Source: a virus
DNA: 33,667 nt
Virus record (IMG/VR): IMGVR_UViG_3300007276_000155
Location: 1-33,667 of that record
Reading direction: 5' to 3' (one strand)
Below, one piece after another: positions 15,680 through 22,004 of this stretch (positions are counted from its first letter, which is position 1; each line of letters begins with the position of its first letter). The notes under the pieces were generated by a model. It was not told the origin of the DNA and ran no database searches. It saw only the letters and a program-made list of their open reading frames with translations. The translations under genes were made by a program, and so were the position numbers.

Positions 15680-16327
15680 TTAAAAAAGGGTTTGTTGCTT
15701 TCTATAAGGTTCTATCCTTTTGTTTGCTTTCTCAAAATAATCCTTATCAATTTCACAAGCAGTTAAGTCATAACCTAAGTCATCACAAGCAATCGCAATG
15801 CTTCCACTTCCTAAATGCGAATCAAATATTTTGTTGCCCTCTTCTGCATATTCATTTAACAGGTATCTATAAAGTTCAACAGGCTTTTGCGTTGGGTGTA
15901 TGCTTCCGCCTTTCTGTGCTATCAATCCTCTATTAAATGTAAATACCCTTGTAGCCTTATTAAAACTACTGTAAGCAAGTTCGCAATCACTCATACTTAA
16001 ACCGTGTTGTCCTTTGTCCCAAACTATCCACCCCATTGTTCCTTTGGTTAGGTGTTCAACAAAATAATTCGCACCCCAAACAATTTGATTTTTAGATATT
16101 CTTTCAAGTTCTCTAAAGTATTCAGCAGTAGGTATTGCATTATCCCACCCTTTGTCTTTATGTGCTTTTCTTTTATGTTTAGGGTTTTTTGTAAAGGTTT
16201 CAGTTTGTCCTGCTCTTGCAATACCATAGGGTGGGTCGACTATTGCAAGGTCAAATTGTTTATCCTCGCATTGCTTCATAAAAAGCAAACAATCAATGTT
16301 GTGTAATTCTATTTTACTTCTGTGCAT
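15680..16327 (-). CDS. Cassette gene 5: DNA adenine-N6/cytosine-N4 methyltransferase (beta class)
   Basis: 215 residues. Catalytic motif IV DPPYG at residues 31-35, target-recognition region in the middle, IHPTQKPVELYRYLL at ~143-157, and SAM-binding motif I FDSHLGSGSIAIA at ~168-180. The order IV-TRD-I marks the beta class; DPPY fits N6-adenine or N4-cytosine methylation by SAM. No partner endonuclease is present, so it is probably an orphan enzyme giving protection against host restriction. The cassette opens GTTACCCTTAG (16356-16346) and closes TTAAGGGTAAC (15677-15667), 10 of 11 complementary. Confidence 0.85.
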   Translation of the reverse strand: MHRSKIELHNIDCLLFMKQCEDKQFDLAIVDPPYGIARAGQTETFTKNPKHKRKAHKDKGWDNAIPTAEYFRELERISKNQIVWGANYFVEHLTKGTMGWIVWDKGQHGLSMSDCELAYSSFNKATRVFTFNRGLIAQKGGSIHPTQKPVELYRYLLNEYAEEGNKIFDSHLGSGSIAIACDDLGYDLTACEIDKDYFEKANKRIEPYRKQQTLF

Positions 16328-16345
16328 AATTCATCTTTTTTAAAA

Positions 16346-16402
16346 CTAAGGGTAACACCGTATAAATTGCATTAAAACGCACTTTATACATGTACGTTAG
16401 CG
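16346..16402 (-). repeat. Cassette junction site with attC-like hairpin
   Basis: Minus strand: closing arm CGCTAACG (16402-16395), TACAT, inner arm GTATAAAGTG (16389-16380), loop CGTTTTAATG, inner arm CAATTTATAC (16369-16360), GGT, opening arm GTTACCCTTAG (16356-16346). The inner stem pairs at 9 of 10 positions. The stop codon of gene 4 is inside the closing arm. Confidence 0.7.
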
Positions 16403-16705
16403 TGAATTTGCACATTCAATAAACCCCTCAATAAATAACTCTCTTTTTTCTTTATTCATATCGTAAAGCCCCATCCAAACTTCGCCTGCACTTCGCATCA
16501 TTTTAGGGTATTTTTTCATAGCTAATTGTTCTAATTCTTCTTTTGAAAAAGAACTCACGCTAACACTATCTATAGGCAATGTTTGCCCTTGCTTTAGTGG
16601 GTAATAGTCATCTATCAGTTCATTTAATTTTGTTGAGTCATGGTCAATGTATCCATGAAACTCTAAGGTTTCCATAAACTCTTTTACTCTTTCTAATTCT
16701 TTCAT
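16397..16705 (-). CDS. Cassette gene 4: hypothetical protein, 102 aa
   Basis: Acidic helical protein: MKELERVKEFMETLEFHGYI, then KQGQTLPIDSVSVSSFSKEE and a C terminus rich in Met, Glu and Lys. The segment GQTLPIDSV is nearly identical to GQSLPIDSV in cassette gene 1, and the DNA leaders of both genes are also homologous. The stop TAA lies in the closing arm (CGCTAACG). No family recognised. Confidence 0.55.
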   Translation of the reverse strand: MKELERVKEFMETLEFHGYIDHDSTKLNELIDDYYPLKQGQTLPIDSVSVSSFSKEELEQLAMKKYPKMMRSAGEVWMGLYDMNKEKRELFIEGFIECANSR

Positions 16706-16721
16706 AATTCGGTTATTTTAA

Positions 16722-16752
16722 GTCGGACAAAAACTACCCATAGATTTAACGT
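16722..16752 (-). repeat. Leader repeat, copy 2
   Basis: Minus strand ACGTTAAATCTATGGGTAG, then TTTTTGTCCGAC. It matches 17670-17640 except for two substitutions over about 31 nt. It starts at the opening arm of cassette 4 and ends shortly before the ATG. It may be a shared promoter/leader or mark the common origin of cassettes 1 and 4. Confidence 0.6.
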
Positions 16753-16792
16753 TGGCACACATTAAAACGATGATGCCAACAATGTATAAACG
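16743..16792 (-). repeat. Cassette junction site with hairpin and extrahelical bases
   Basis: Minus strand: closing arm CGTTTATAC (16792-16784), ATT, GTTGGCA (16780-16774), TCAT, loop CGTTTTAATG, TG, TGCCAAC (16757-16751), opening GTTAAATC. The 7-bp stem is perfect and the 4/2 asymmetry leaves extrahelical bases, as in attC bottom strands. Confidence 0.7.
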
Positions 16793-16804
16793 CAATAAAT
16801 AAAA

Positions 16805-17041
16805 CTACTTCATTCCTAAAATCACAAAACCTTTTTTAAGTCCGTATTTTTCGCAATCTCTAAGAATATAAGTAATTGTTCTATTGCATTCTTTACCTGT
16901 GTATTTAGAGTAATTATATTCAAGAAGTCTTAATTTATCTCCTACTTTATAATCTCTATAATCCTTTCTAACTTCAAAGGTTTTGTTTTCGTTCCATACC
17001 TCACAGAAGTATTGTGGTAATGTTTTAAGTTCGTGTGTCAT
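16805..17041 (-). CDS. Cassette gene 3: DUF3850 (ASCH/PUA-like) protein
   Basis: 78 residues matching DUF3850 along its full length: MTHELKTLPQYFCEVWNENK, TFEVRKDYRDYKVGDKLRLL, the YTGKEC segment, ITYILRD and GLKKGFVILGM. The fold is PUA-like (ASCH-related), so binding of RNA or modified nucleic acid is plausible; no enzymatic role is established. The cassette opens with GTTAGTATAAACG (17072-17060) and closes with CGTTTATAC (16792-16784), 9 bp complementary. Confidence 0.8.
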   Translation of the reverse strand: MTHELKTLPQYFCEVWNENKTFEVRKDYRDYKVGDKLRLLEYNYSKYTGKECNRTITYILRDCEKYGLKKGFVILGMK

Positions 17042-17059
17042 TTCCGTTTTATTTAAAGT

Positions 17060-17097
17060 CGTTTATACTAACTCGTTAGCAACAATTTAATTGCTAT
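17060..17097 (-). repeat. Compact cassette junction
   Basis: Minus strand: closing arm ATAGCAAT (17097-17090), then TTGTTGCTAACGA and opening arm GTTAGTATAAACG (17072-17060). TTAG/CTAA can pair around CGAG. No CGTTTTAATG loop. It belongs to the array by position and by arm complementarity with both neighbours. Confidence 0.5.
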
Positions 17098-17254
17098 TCA
17101 TTTTAACCCACTCATCTTTACAGTGGTTACATTGCTCTTTACACTTACCGTGTCTTGGGTCAGTTTCTACCTCGCAATAAAAAAGATTGCTAACAACGTT
17201 TATAGCACATTGCTTTTTAGTTTTCAATCCAAGTAATTTCTTAATCCAATTCAT
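17087..17254 (-). CDS. Cassette gene 2: 55-aa cysteine-rich protein
   Basis: Starts MNWIKKLLGLKTKKQCAINV and ends KDEWVKMNSN. Five cysteines; RHGKCKEQCNHCKDEW (about residues 34-49) with Cys38, Cys42, Cys45 and nearby His35/His44 suggests a zinc-binding knuckle. Codons for CAINVVSN (AATGTGCTATAAACGTTGTT) match the right half of the junction site at 15015-15045, so the reading frame appears to have grown over an old site. No family recognised. Confidence 0.45.
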   Translation of the reverse strand: MNWIKKLLGLKTKKQCAINVVSNLFYCEVETDPRHGKCKEQCNHCKDEWVKMNSN

Positions 17255-17269
17255 TTATTTTAAATTTAA

Positions 17270-17310
17270 GTTAGTGATAGCAACGTGCCATACACAATGC
17301 GTTAGCAAGC
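17270..17310 (-). repeat. Truncated cassette junction (left half-site)
   Basis: Minus strand: closing arm GCTTGCTAACG (17310-17300), CATT, GTGTATGGCAC, GTTGCTATCACTAAC. TTGTGTATGGCA followed by CACGTT matches the site at 15015-15074 with its loop and right arm removed (about 18 nt missing). The missing right half seems to lie about 90 bp downstream inside gene 2. Confidence 0.5.
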
Positions 17311-17625
17311 ATTAACTTCCTCTATATTTACCCACCAATCGTTATACTGCGGATGGTCTTGGTTTCTATCGTTAGCTAGCAATACTTTTCTAGCTTCTTC
17401 ATTTATTTCAAGCACCCAATAGTACATTCCGTCCCAAATTACCTTTTCATCAATTGAAAAACGCTTGATAACACTATCTATAGGTAATGATTGCCCTTTT
17501 ATTTTGCTGTTAATAATTTGCTCCGCTTTCGTTAAGCCAATTCTGTAATCTCCAGTCCTAACATTTCTGATACTTTCAATTTTAGCTTTATTTATTTCTT
17601 CTAATATCTCTTTTAGTATATTCAT
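17302..17625 (-). CDS. Cassette gene 1: hypothetical protein, 107 aa
   Basis: Start chosen at the ATG at 17625 (MNILKEILEEINKAKIESIR), because the upstream ATG at 17709 would translate the promoter and leader repeat. Contains KGQSLPIDSVIKRF, nearly identical to a segment of cassette gene 4, and an aromatic C terminus (YNDWWVNIEEVNAC). The stop TAA is inside the closing arm GCTAACG. First gene after the array promoter. No known domain. Confidence 0.55.
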   Translation of the reverse strand: MNILKEILEEINKAKIESIRNVRTGDYRIGLTKAEQIINSKIKGQSLPIDSVIKRFSIDEKVIWDGMYYWVLEINEEARKVLLANDRNQDHPQYNDWWVNIEEVNAC

Positions 17626-17638
17626 TTTCAATTTATTT

Positions 17639-17670
17639 AGTCGGGCAAAAACTACCCTTAGATTTAACGT
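17639..17670 (-). repeat. Leader repeat, copy 1
   Basis: Minus strand ACGTTAAATCTAAGGGTAG, then TTTTTGCCCGAC. It differs from 16752-16722 at only two positions. Lies between the array promoter and cassette gene 1; begins with the only opening arm at this end (GTTAAATC). Confidence 0.6.
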
Positions 17671-17680
17671 TAACATTGTA

Positions 17681-17709
17681 CAAATATACGAATAAATAAT
17701 AAGAAACAA
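17681..17709 (-). promoter_or_regulatory. Promoter at the head of the cassette array
   Basis: Minus strand TTG (17709-17707), 18-bp spacer, TATATTTG (17688-17681): good match to the Bacteroidota TTG / TAnnTTTG promoter. It starts directly after the terminator at 17711-17740 and drives the whole array, comparable in position to an integron cassette promoter. Confidence 0.65.
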
Positions 17710-17710
17710 C

Positions 17711-17740
17711 GAAGCCGCCTAAAATTAATTAAACGGCTTC
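17711..17740 (-). terminator. Intrinsic terminator upstream of the cassette array
   Basis: GAAGCCG and CGGCTTC form a perfect 7-bp stem around a 16-nt A/T-rich loop, followed on the minus strand by the T-rich GTTGTTTCTTATTATTT. It closes the transcript of the 146-residue tail-completion-like gene and insulates the array. Confidence 0.65.
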
Positions 17741-17764
17741 TCAGCTACTCTTACACATGGCAAG

Positions 17765-18205
17765 CTAGATATTAAAACAGGGTTTATCTGTAAAGAAATT
17801 AGGAGTAGCATCTACTCCGCTTAGTGAATTGTTCATTTCGTAATCAAATGGAGCTAATGATATTGTTAAGTCCCCATCAAAGAATGAACGGTCTTGTAAT
17901 ATGTCAAACAGTTTACTAGCTGCCTGAATCATATCAGATTTGATTTCCTTGTCTTTGTCGATTGCGTTATTCCTTGATCCTACAACATCACAAAATCTCA
18001 TGGTAATAGGAATTGTATTTGTCCTTTCGCCTATTGTTATATTTTCATTGGCTATTAAAAACAATCTAGGAAAGTCTTTTGCTTTTGCGTTATCCGGTGC
18101 AAAGTTAAATGTATATTCAGCTGCCACTAATTCTGAATCTGTGAACTCTTCGCTAACTATTGTAATAATATCTTCAATGATTTCTTTTAGGCTTACTTTG
18201 CTCAT
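17765..18205 (-). CDS. Putative tail-completion/terminator-like neck protein
   Basis: 146 residues, alpha/beta: MSKVSLKEIIEDIITIVSEE, KDFPRLFLIANENITIGERT, ITMRFCDVVGS, DMIQAASKLFDILQDRSFFD, and a beta C terminus. Length and the N-terminal helix plus edge-strand pattern resemble tail-terminator/tail-completion proteins. The gp10-like gene normally next to it is displaced 3.7 kb away by the cassette array. It overlaps the upstream gene by 4 bp. Assignment is tentative. Confidence 0.45.
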   Translation of the reverse strand: MSKVSLKEIIEDIITIVSEEFTDSELVAAEYTFNFAPDNAKAKDFPRLFLIANENITIGERTNTIPITMRFCDVVGSRNNAIDKDKEIKSDMIQAASKLFDILQDRSFFDGDLTISLAPFDYEMNNSLSGVDATPNFFTDKPCFNI

Positions 18206-18414
18206 TCCTTTTCTTTTAACATTTCGGATACCCTGCCTTGTATTTTAGCTAATGCCCCTTTATCGGAGTCATCAATTAAAAACTCAATAGCCTTCTTGTG
18301 AGGGTTTATTGAAGTGGGTATTCCGTTCATGTTAACAAAGGTATACTTTTTTAATGTTTTTTTTACTAATCGTAATGGCTTACCATCTACCAAATAGAAA
18401 CTTCCTTCTTTCAT
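18202..18414 (-). CDS. Small hypothetical protein, 70 aa
   Basis: Basic N-terminal half with beta character (MKEGSFYLVDGKPLRLVKKT), acidic/helical C-terminal half (KGALAKIQGRVSEMLKEKE). ATGA-type overlap (4 bp) with the next gene and 1-bp spacing from the upstream one put it in the same operon. No family recognised. Confidence 0.5.
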   Translation of the reverse strand: MKEGSFYLVDGKPLRLVKKTLKKYTFVNMNGIPTSINPHKKAIEFLIDDSDKGALAKIQGRVSEMLKEKE

Positions 18415-18415
18415 C

Positions 18416-18643
18416 TTACGCTGTTTTAGTTTCTAGTTCTTGTTTGACTTGCTGCCAATAATGACCATTTAGCCATATCGTATCTCCATAACTCATATCG
18501 TAGCAGGAGTGCATTTTCTTACCGCAACGCTTACAAGTTCTATTACACTTTATAATAGTTCCTTTATCCATTAGCCAATCGTGAAATCCAAGACGACATA
18601 CAACAACTCGCAAAAACCATTGTTTTAATTTTTTTGCCTTCAT
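18416..18643 (-). CDS. Small zinc-ribbon-like protein
   Basis: 75 residues. Cys16, His21 and the CKRCGKK knuckle with further Cys residues (Cys33, Cys37, Cys40, Cys47) resemble the small prophage proteins with 'CRLGxH-W...CxxCGK' (DUF1660-like). Likely binds one zinc ion. Start overlaps the preceding 50-residue gene by 4 bp (ATGA). Role unknown. Confidence 0.55.
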   Translation of the reverse strand: MKAKKLKQWFLRVVVCRLGFHDWLMDKGTIIKCNRTCKRCGKKMHSCYDMSYGDTIWLNGHYWQQVKQELETKTA

Positions 18644-18792
18644 TCTTTATTATTTATTATTTCTAAGACTTCTAATTGTCTTTCCTGCTCATTAATAACT
18701 GAAATTAAAATCATCCTTTTTTCCTTATTATTATTCAGGTGTAATTTTAAATCACTAATTGCTTCGTCTATTTTTTCTTCCTTTGGTGTCAT
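18640..18792 (-). CDS. Small coiled-coil protein, 50 aa
   Basis: MTPKEEKIDEAISDLKLHLN, then KRMILISVINEQERQLEVLE: highly charged helix. It ends in an ATGA overlap with the zinc-ribbon-like gene and begins about 20 bp downstream of a TATATTTG box. No family recognised. Confidence 0.45.
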   Translation of the reverse strand: MTPKEEKIDEAISDLKLHLNNNKEKRMILISVINEQERQLEVLEIINNKE

Positions 18793-18814
18793 ATCGCTGT
18801 TTTAATTGTTCGTA

Positions 18815-18822
18815 CAAATATA
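18815..18822 (-). promoter_or_regulatory. Candidate promoter (-7 box)
   Basis: TATATTTG followed by TACG, 23 bp before the ATG of the 50-residue gene and directly after the stop of the 230-residue gene. The same TATATTTGTACGAACAA string recurs upstream of 31452-31940. The -33 region lacks a clear TTG. Confidence 0.45.
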
Positions 18823-18838
18823 CTACTAATAAATATAA

Positions 18839-19531
18839 CTACATATTACCCTCGTTCTTTTTCTTCAAATAATCTTTTTTGCTTCGCTCTAAGTATCTGA
18901 ATGCCCTGCTAAGTTTTAACTGTTCACATTCGCCCCACTTCGTTACGTCATCCTTTGCTAGTCCGTTTATCATGTCATCCAATTGCCTTACTTCATCCTC
19001 TCTTTCTACTTCCTTTTTGCCACTATACAGAATAGGGTACATCTCTCTTAACAGCTTAACAAGGTCATCCATTAACTTGATAGCCCAAACTGTATATTTA
19101 AAAGGTTGAGTTCTGAAATAAATAGCAGTTTCGATTATTTCGTTTTCTGTTACTTCTGACTCATGGTCTTTTCTATACATACAAGCGCAAATAATTTCAG
19201 CGTTGATAAATGATTCCGCGTCCACTTCTGCTGATAGCATTTCGACGAATGACTTAATCCGAATAGATAGCAAATCTAAATTACCATCAGGAAATCTAGG
19301 GAGCTTGTATTGATTTACATCTTTGGGTTCGCCTGCATCATCCTTGCTTAGCTCCTCATAGAATCTATTTAAAGCTATCATTCGCTTATCTTGGTCGAAT
19401 AGTTCAGGATCAACTTTACAAATCTCTTTAAAGAAATATGTTGTTTTTTCGGTTTCCGACTTCTGCGTTCCAAGGAGCTGCATTGTTTCCAGTAAAATCT
19501 CCTTTAGTGTGTTTGGTATGGGTATTTTCAA
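18839..19531 (-). CDS. Hypothetical protein following the terminase
   Basis: 230 residues, helical and acidic/basic mixed; no domain recognised. Starts MKIPIPNTLKEILLETMQLL, overlapping the end of the terminase large-subunit gene by 104 bp; an ATG at 19483 (MQLLGTQKSETEKTTYFF) would cut this to 56 bp. The rest (NAEIICACMYRKDHESEVTE; KWGECEQLKLSRAFRYLERS) has no catalytic signature. Position directly after TerL suggests a packaging or head-tail assembly role; not proven. Confidence 0.5.
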   Translation of the reverse strand: MKIPIPNTLKEILLETMQLLGTQKSETEKTTYFFKEICKVDPELFDQDKRMIALNRFYEELSKDDAGEPKDVNQYKLPRFPDGNLDLLSIRIKSFVEMLSAEVDAESFINAEIICACMYRKDHESEVTENEIIETAIYFRTQPFKYTVWAIKLMDDLVKLLREMYPILYSGKKEVEREDEVRQLDDMINGLAKDDVTKWGECEQLKLSRAFRYLERSKKDYLKKKNEGNM

Positions 19532-20978
19532 TTGGGCTGTAATTTTGGTGTTCTAATATGTAGTTCTTTTCTATTATTCCTGTTAAGACATCAGGCGCAC
19601 CGTCTTGTCTATTTGCCTTAAATAGTCTTTTGTACCCTTTCAGATGCTTTGCAAATATAGTCCATTTGCTTTCCCATCCTAAAGGAAATATAATCTTTTG
19701 CTGTACTTGTGCGCTGTTGGATAGTATCCTGCTCTCTTTGTTATTCTTTTGATAAAAGGAATTAATAGAGCAGTTTGTTTTCTTACCTATATTCCTAGCG
19801 AAGTATCTACCACCGTTATTACTCTCAATGTCTGCTTGTATTGTACCTGAACTATTAAGCATAGCAGGAAGCGTATCCTCTGTTATATCCATTGAATCTA
19901 AAGTATACAGTACATCAGTAACGTAAATAAGATTATCACATACTACATAACTAACAGAGCAAAGGTAGTCATCACCACTATCAGCCGTATCTGTATAGTT
20001 CCCTCTCTTGACTATGTTTTCAGGTAGCTTAGTATAAGTCAGCCATTCATTCGGATAGTTCATACCTTCCTTTGATTCAGGATTCCCTTGATAAAGACAT
20101 TCAAACTTATTAGGGTTTAGCTTCCTTTCTTTTAACAGCTTCTTTTTATTATGTTTATTCTCCCATAATGATTGACCTATCTTTCTTGGATCAAATTCTG
20201 TAGCTTTACTATCCTTTATTGCTTCAAAGTTTATCTTTACCCAACTATCTATATCTACTTTATCTAAGTCATCATAGCAATTTACATTAGTTACCTTTTC
20301 ACTAGCTTCTATTCGTCCTATTACATCCTCTTCATGCCACCTTGTAAATACTATTAGCTGTTGGCTGTCATTGTGTAATCTTGTTTTAACTACTGTCGTA
20401 TACCAATCCCATGCAGACTCCCTTATAACGGGGCTATTGCCTTCTGAATAATCTTTGTAAAGGTCATCCATTATTACACAATCTAAAGTAATAGAAGTTA
20501 ATGCCCCACCCCTTCCAACCGCTTTAAGCGTTCCTTTATGATTTACTATCTCAAACTCTTCTGAGTTCCTTAGATAGTTGGTAGATACCGTTACGACATT
20601 AGACGCGCTTAAATGTGTTTCTTTAAATAACTCTCTATAATCATCTGAATCTATTATCCTTTGATTATCCCTATTAAACTTTCTTGCTATTGTAGCATTG
20701 TATGAAGTAACTGCTATTCTTAAATCAGGATTAAGCCCTAACATAAACGAGGGTAAAAATCTTGTGCTGCCTTGACTCTTCCCATGTTGAGGGGGCATAG
20801 AAATCATAAGGTTTTTTATCTCACCTTTTGCGAATCTATCTAATACCTCATAGTATACTTTGTGATAATGCTGCCAATCGAAGTTAGGCATCATGTAAGA
20901 TGAATAGGGTATAAGATGCTTCCTAGCTTTTCTTATTGCTTTCTCTTGGTATGCTTTTAACTGTTCGAGTTTATTCAC
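19428..20978 (-). CDS. terL: Terminase large subunit
   Basis: 516 residues, normal length. ATPase domain: Walker A-like MPPQHGKS (residues 61-68), RIAVTSYNATIARKFNRDNQ, Walker B LDCVIMDD (165-172) and the coupling motif IVFTRWHEEDVIGRIE. C-terminal RuvC/RNase H-like nuclease: YTDTADSGDDYLCSVSY (about 330-345) with a later acidic residue in IQADIESNNGGRYF. It powers DNA packaging into the prohead and cuts concatemers. Overlaps terS by 8 bp and the next gene by 104 bp. Confidence 0.9.
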   Translation of the reverse strand: MNKLEQLKAYQEKAIRKARKHLIPYSSYMMPNFDWQHYHKVYYEVLDRFAKGEIKNLMISMPPQHGKSQGSTRFLPSFMLGLNPDLRIAVTSYNATIARKFNRDNQRIIDSDDYRELFKETHLSASNVVTVSTNYLRNSEEFEIVNHKGTLKAVGRGGALTSITLDCVIMDDLYKDYSEGNSPVIRESAWDWYTTVVKTRLHNDSQQLIVFTRWHEEDVIGRIEASEKVTNVNCYDDLDKVDIDSWVKINFEAIKDSKATEFDPRKIGQSLWENKHNKKKLLKERKLNPNKFECLYQGNPESKEGMNYPNEWLTYTKLPENIVKRGNYTDTADSGDDYLCSVSYVVCDNLIYVTDVLYTLDSMDITEDTLPAMLNSSGTIQADIESNNGGRYFARNIGKKTNCSINSFYQKNNKESRILSNSAQVQQKIIFPLGWESKWTIFAKHLKGYKRLFKANRQDGAPDVLTGIIEKNYILEHQNYSPIENTHTKHTKGDFTGNNAAPWNAEVGNRKNNIFL

Positions 20979-21387
20979 CCAATACTTTTTTTGCTTGCTT
21001 TATTTTTTCGTCTAACTCTTCATCTGTTAAGTCAGACATATCAATAACCTTGTTTAAATTCTCAGTCTGTAGTTTGTCCCCATACTTCTTAGGGTTCATT
21101 TTTGATAGTACCCATTTTCTAGTATCAACCATCAATCTTGATCTTTGGTGTTCTACCAATTCATCATCCGCTATAATTAATAAATCCTCAAATAACTTAT
21201 CCTGTCTACATTTAGTCGCGTGCGCGTATTGGTTCATTTTCTCTTTACTCTCATCCCTCCACTTATAAAATGTAGTTCTTGAAATTTCAGCATCAATAAC
21301 AGAATCCCTAAGAGAGTTGCCCTCCTCTATGCTTTCGCAAATGGTAGTAAATATATTATCTCTCTCTTTATTTGTATAGCTACTCAT
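20971..21387 (-). CDS. terS: Terminase small subunit
   Basis: 138 residues. N-terminal HTH (ICESIEEGNSLRDSVIDAEI, SRTTFYKWRDES) followed by the family signature CRQDKLFEDLLIIADDE and RLMVDTRKWVLSKMNPKKYG, typical of phage small terminases that recognise packaging DNA and recruit TerL. Lies directly upstream of terL with an 8-bp overlap; itself coupled to a 17-codon ORF. Confidence 0.85.
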   Translation of the reverse strand: MSSYTNKERDNIFTTICESIEEGNSLRDSVIDAEISRTTFYKWRDESKEKMNQYAHATKCRQDKLFEDLLIIADDELVEHQRSRLMVDTRKWVLSKMNPKKYGDKLQTENLNKVIDMSDLTDEELDEKIKQAKKVLGE

Positions 21388-21433
21388 GGCTTTTTAAATA
21401 TTCTAGTAGGATGGGGATTTTTTTGTCTGCCAT
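21380..21433 (-). CDS. Possible 17-codon leader ORF before terS
   Basis: MADKKIPILLEYLKSHE. Its ATG overlaps the previous stop (TGATG) and its stop overlaps the terS start by 8 bp, so it chains translation between the two genes. May serve only for coupling. Too short to judge by composition. Confidence 0.25.
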   Translation of the reverse strand: MADKKIPILLEYLKSHE

Positions 21434-21573
21434 CAATTCAAATTTATCACAAATGTTAATAGTTCTGTTTTGTATCTTATTCTTTCTATTCTTATGGGGA
21501 CAAAGTAGTATTCCCTTTTAAAGAGTTCTTCTATCTGTTCTTCGGTGTAAGGAGTTAATTTATCCTTTGCCAT
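21433..21573 (-). CDS. Small hypothetical protein, 46 aa
   Basis: MAKDKLTPYTEEQIEELFKR, then EYYFVPIRIERIRY. Overlaps the upstream 54-residue ORF by 19 bp and ends at TGATG with the next mini-ORF. The chain of overlaps ahead of terS supports real translation. No family recognised. Confidence 0.4.
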   Translation of the reverse strand: MAKDKLTPYTEEQIEELFKREYYFVPIRIERIRYKTELLTFVINLN

Positions 21574-21719
21574 TCGTCATATATTTCAGACATTGTTTTT
21601 AATCCGTCCTTTCCTTTCCAAATAGTTTCTTCTGCTTTTATTCCTTCTAGTTTGTAATTCAAATCTGCCCATTCAGTAAATGGTATTTTTTGAACTTCAT
21701 TTTTTTGTGTCTGTCCCAT
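21555..21719 (-). CDS. Small hypothetical protein, 54 aa
   Basis: MGQTQKNEVQKIPFTEWADL, then KAEETIWKGKDGLKTMSEIY. No family. ATG at 21719 sits 36 bp after the stop of the 72-residue gene; the 3' end overlaps the next small ORF by 19 bp. Confidence 0.4.
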   Translation of the reverse strand: MGQTQKNEVQKIPFTEWADLNYKLEGIKAEETIWKGKDGLKTMSEIYDEWQRIN

Positions 21720-21754
21720 GCAGCAAGTAGACTAATTAGTTAGTTTTAAACTTA

Positions 21755-21973
21755 TTAATTTTCTTCAGCTTTTTGTTTATCCCTACTCTTTTCTAACTTC
21801 TCCTTAAACTCTTTGCAACTTATGTAGCTTTCGTATTTAAATTGTAGATTCATGGCTATTATTTCTTCAAAAATATTCATGTTATCTCTTGTCATTGTAT
21901 CATTGAACATCTTTTTATCAAAAATACAATCTACTAATATCTTTGCGTCTTGTTTAAATATGTTATCTGTCAT
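21755..21973 (-). CDS. Small hypothetical protein, 72 aa
   Basis: Helical, Lys/Asp/Met-rich: MTDNIFKQDAKILVDCIFDK; C terminus EKLEKSRDKQKAEEN. First gene downstream of the TATCTTTG box at 21997-22004, so it may open the packaging/tail transcript. No family recognised. Confidence 0.5.
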   Translation of the reverse strand: MTDNIFKQDAKILVDCIFDKKMFNDTMTRDNMNIFEEIIAMNLQFKYESYISCKEFKEKLEKSRDKQKAEEN

Positions 21974-21996
21974 TTGTTCTAAGTTTAATGTTAGTA

Positions 21997-22004
21997 CAAA
22001 GATA
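21997..22004 (-). promoter_or_regulatory. Candidate promoter upstream of the packaging genes
   Basis: TATCTTTG (TAnnTTTG) in the short gap after the 490-residue gene, about 24 bp before the ATG at 21973. No clear TTG at the usual distance. The rest of the gap holds only a doubtful 15-codon ORF. Confidence 0.4.

Noticed and set aside
15631-15936. Plus-strand ORF opposite the methyltransferase
   Set aside because: Antisense shadow overlapping DPPY-containing coding sequence; no start-region signals.
14299-17670. CRISPR array
   Set aside because: Repeats are imperfect hairpins at irregular distances with whole genes between them; no short unique spacers.
18839-19531. Treating the 230-residue ORF as a pseudogene because of its 104-bp overlap with terL
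   Set aside because: The frame is open, of normal composition and followed by a promoter; a later start reduces the overlap.
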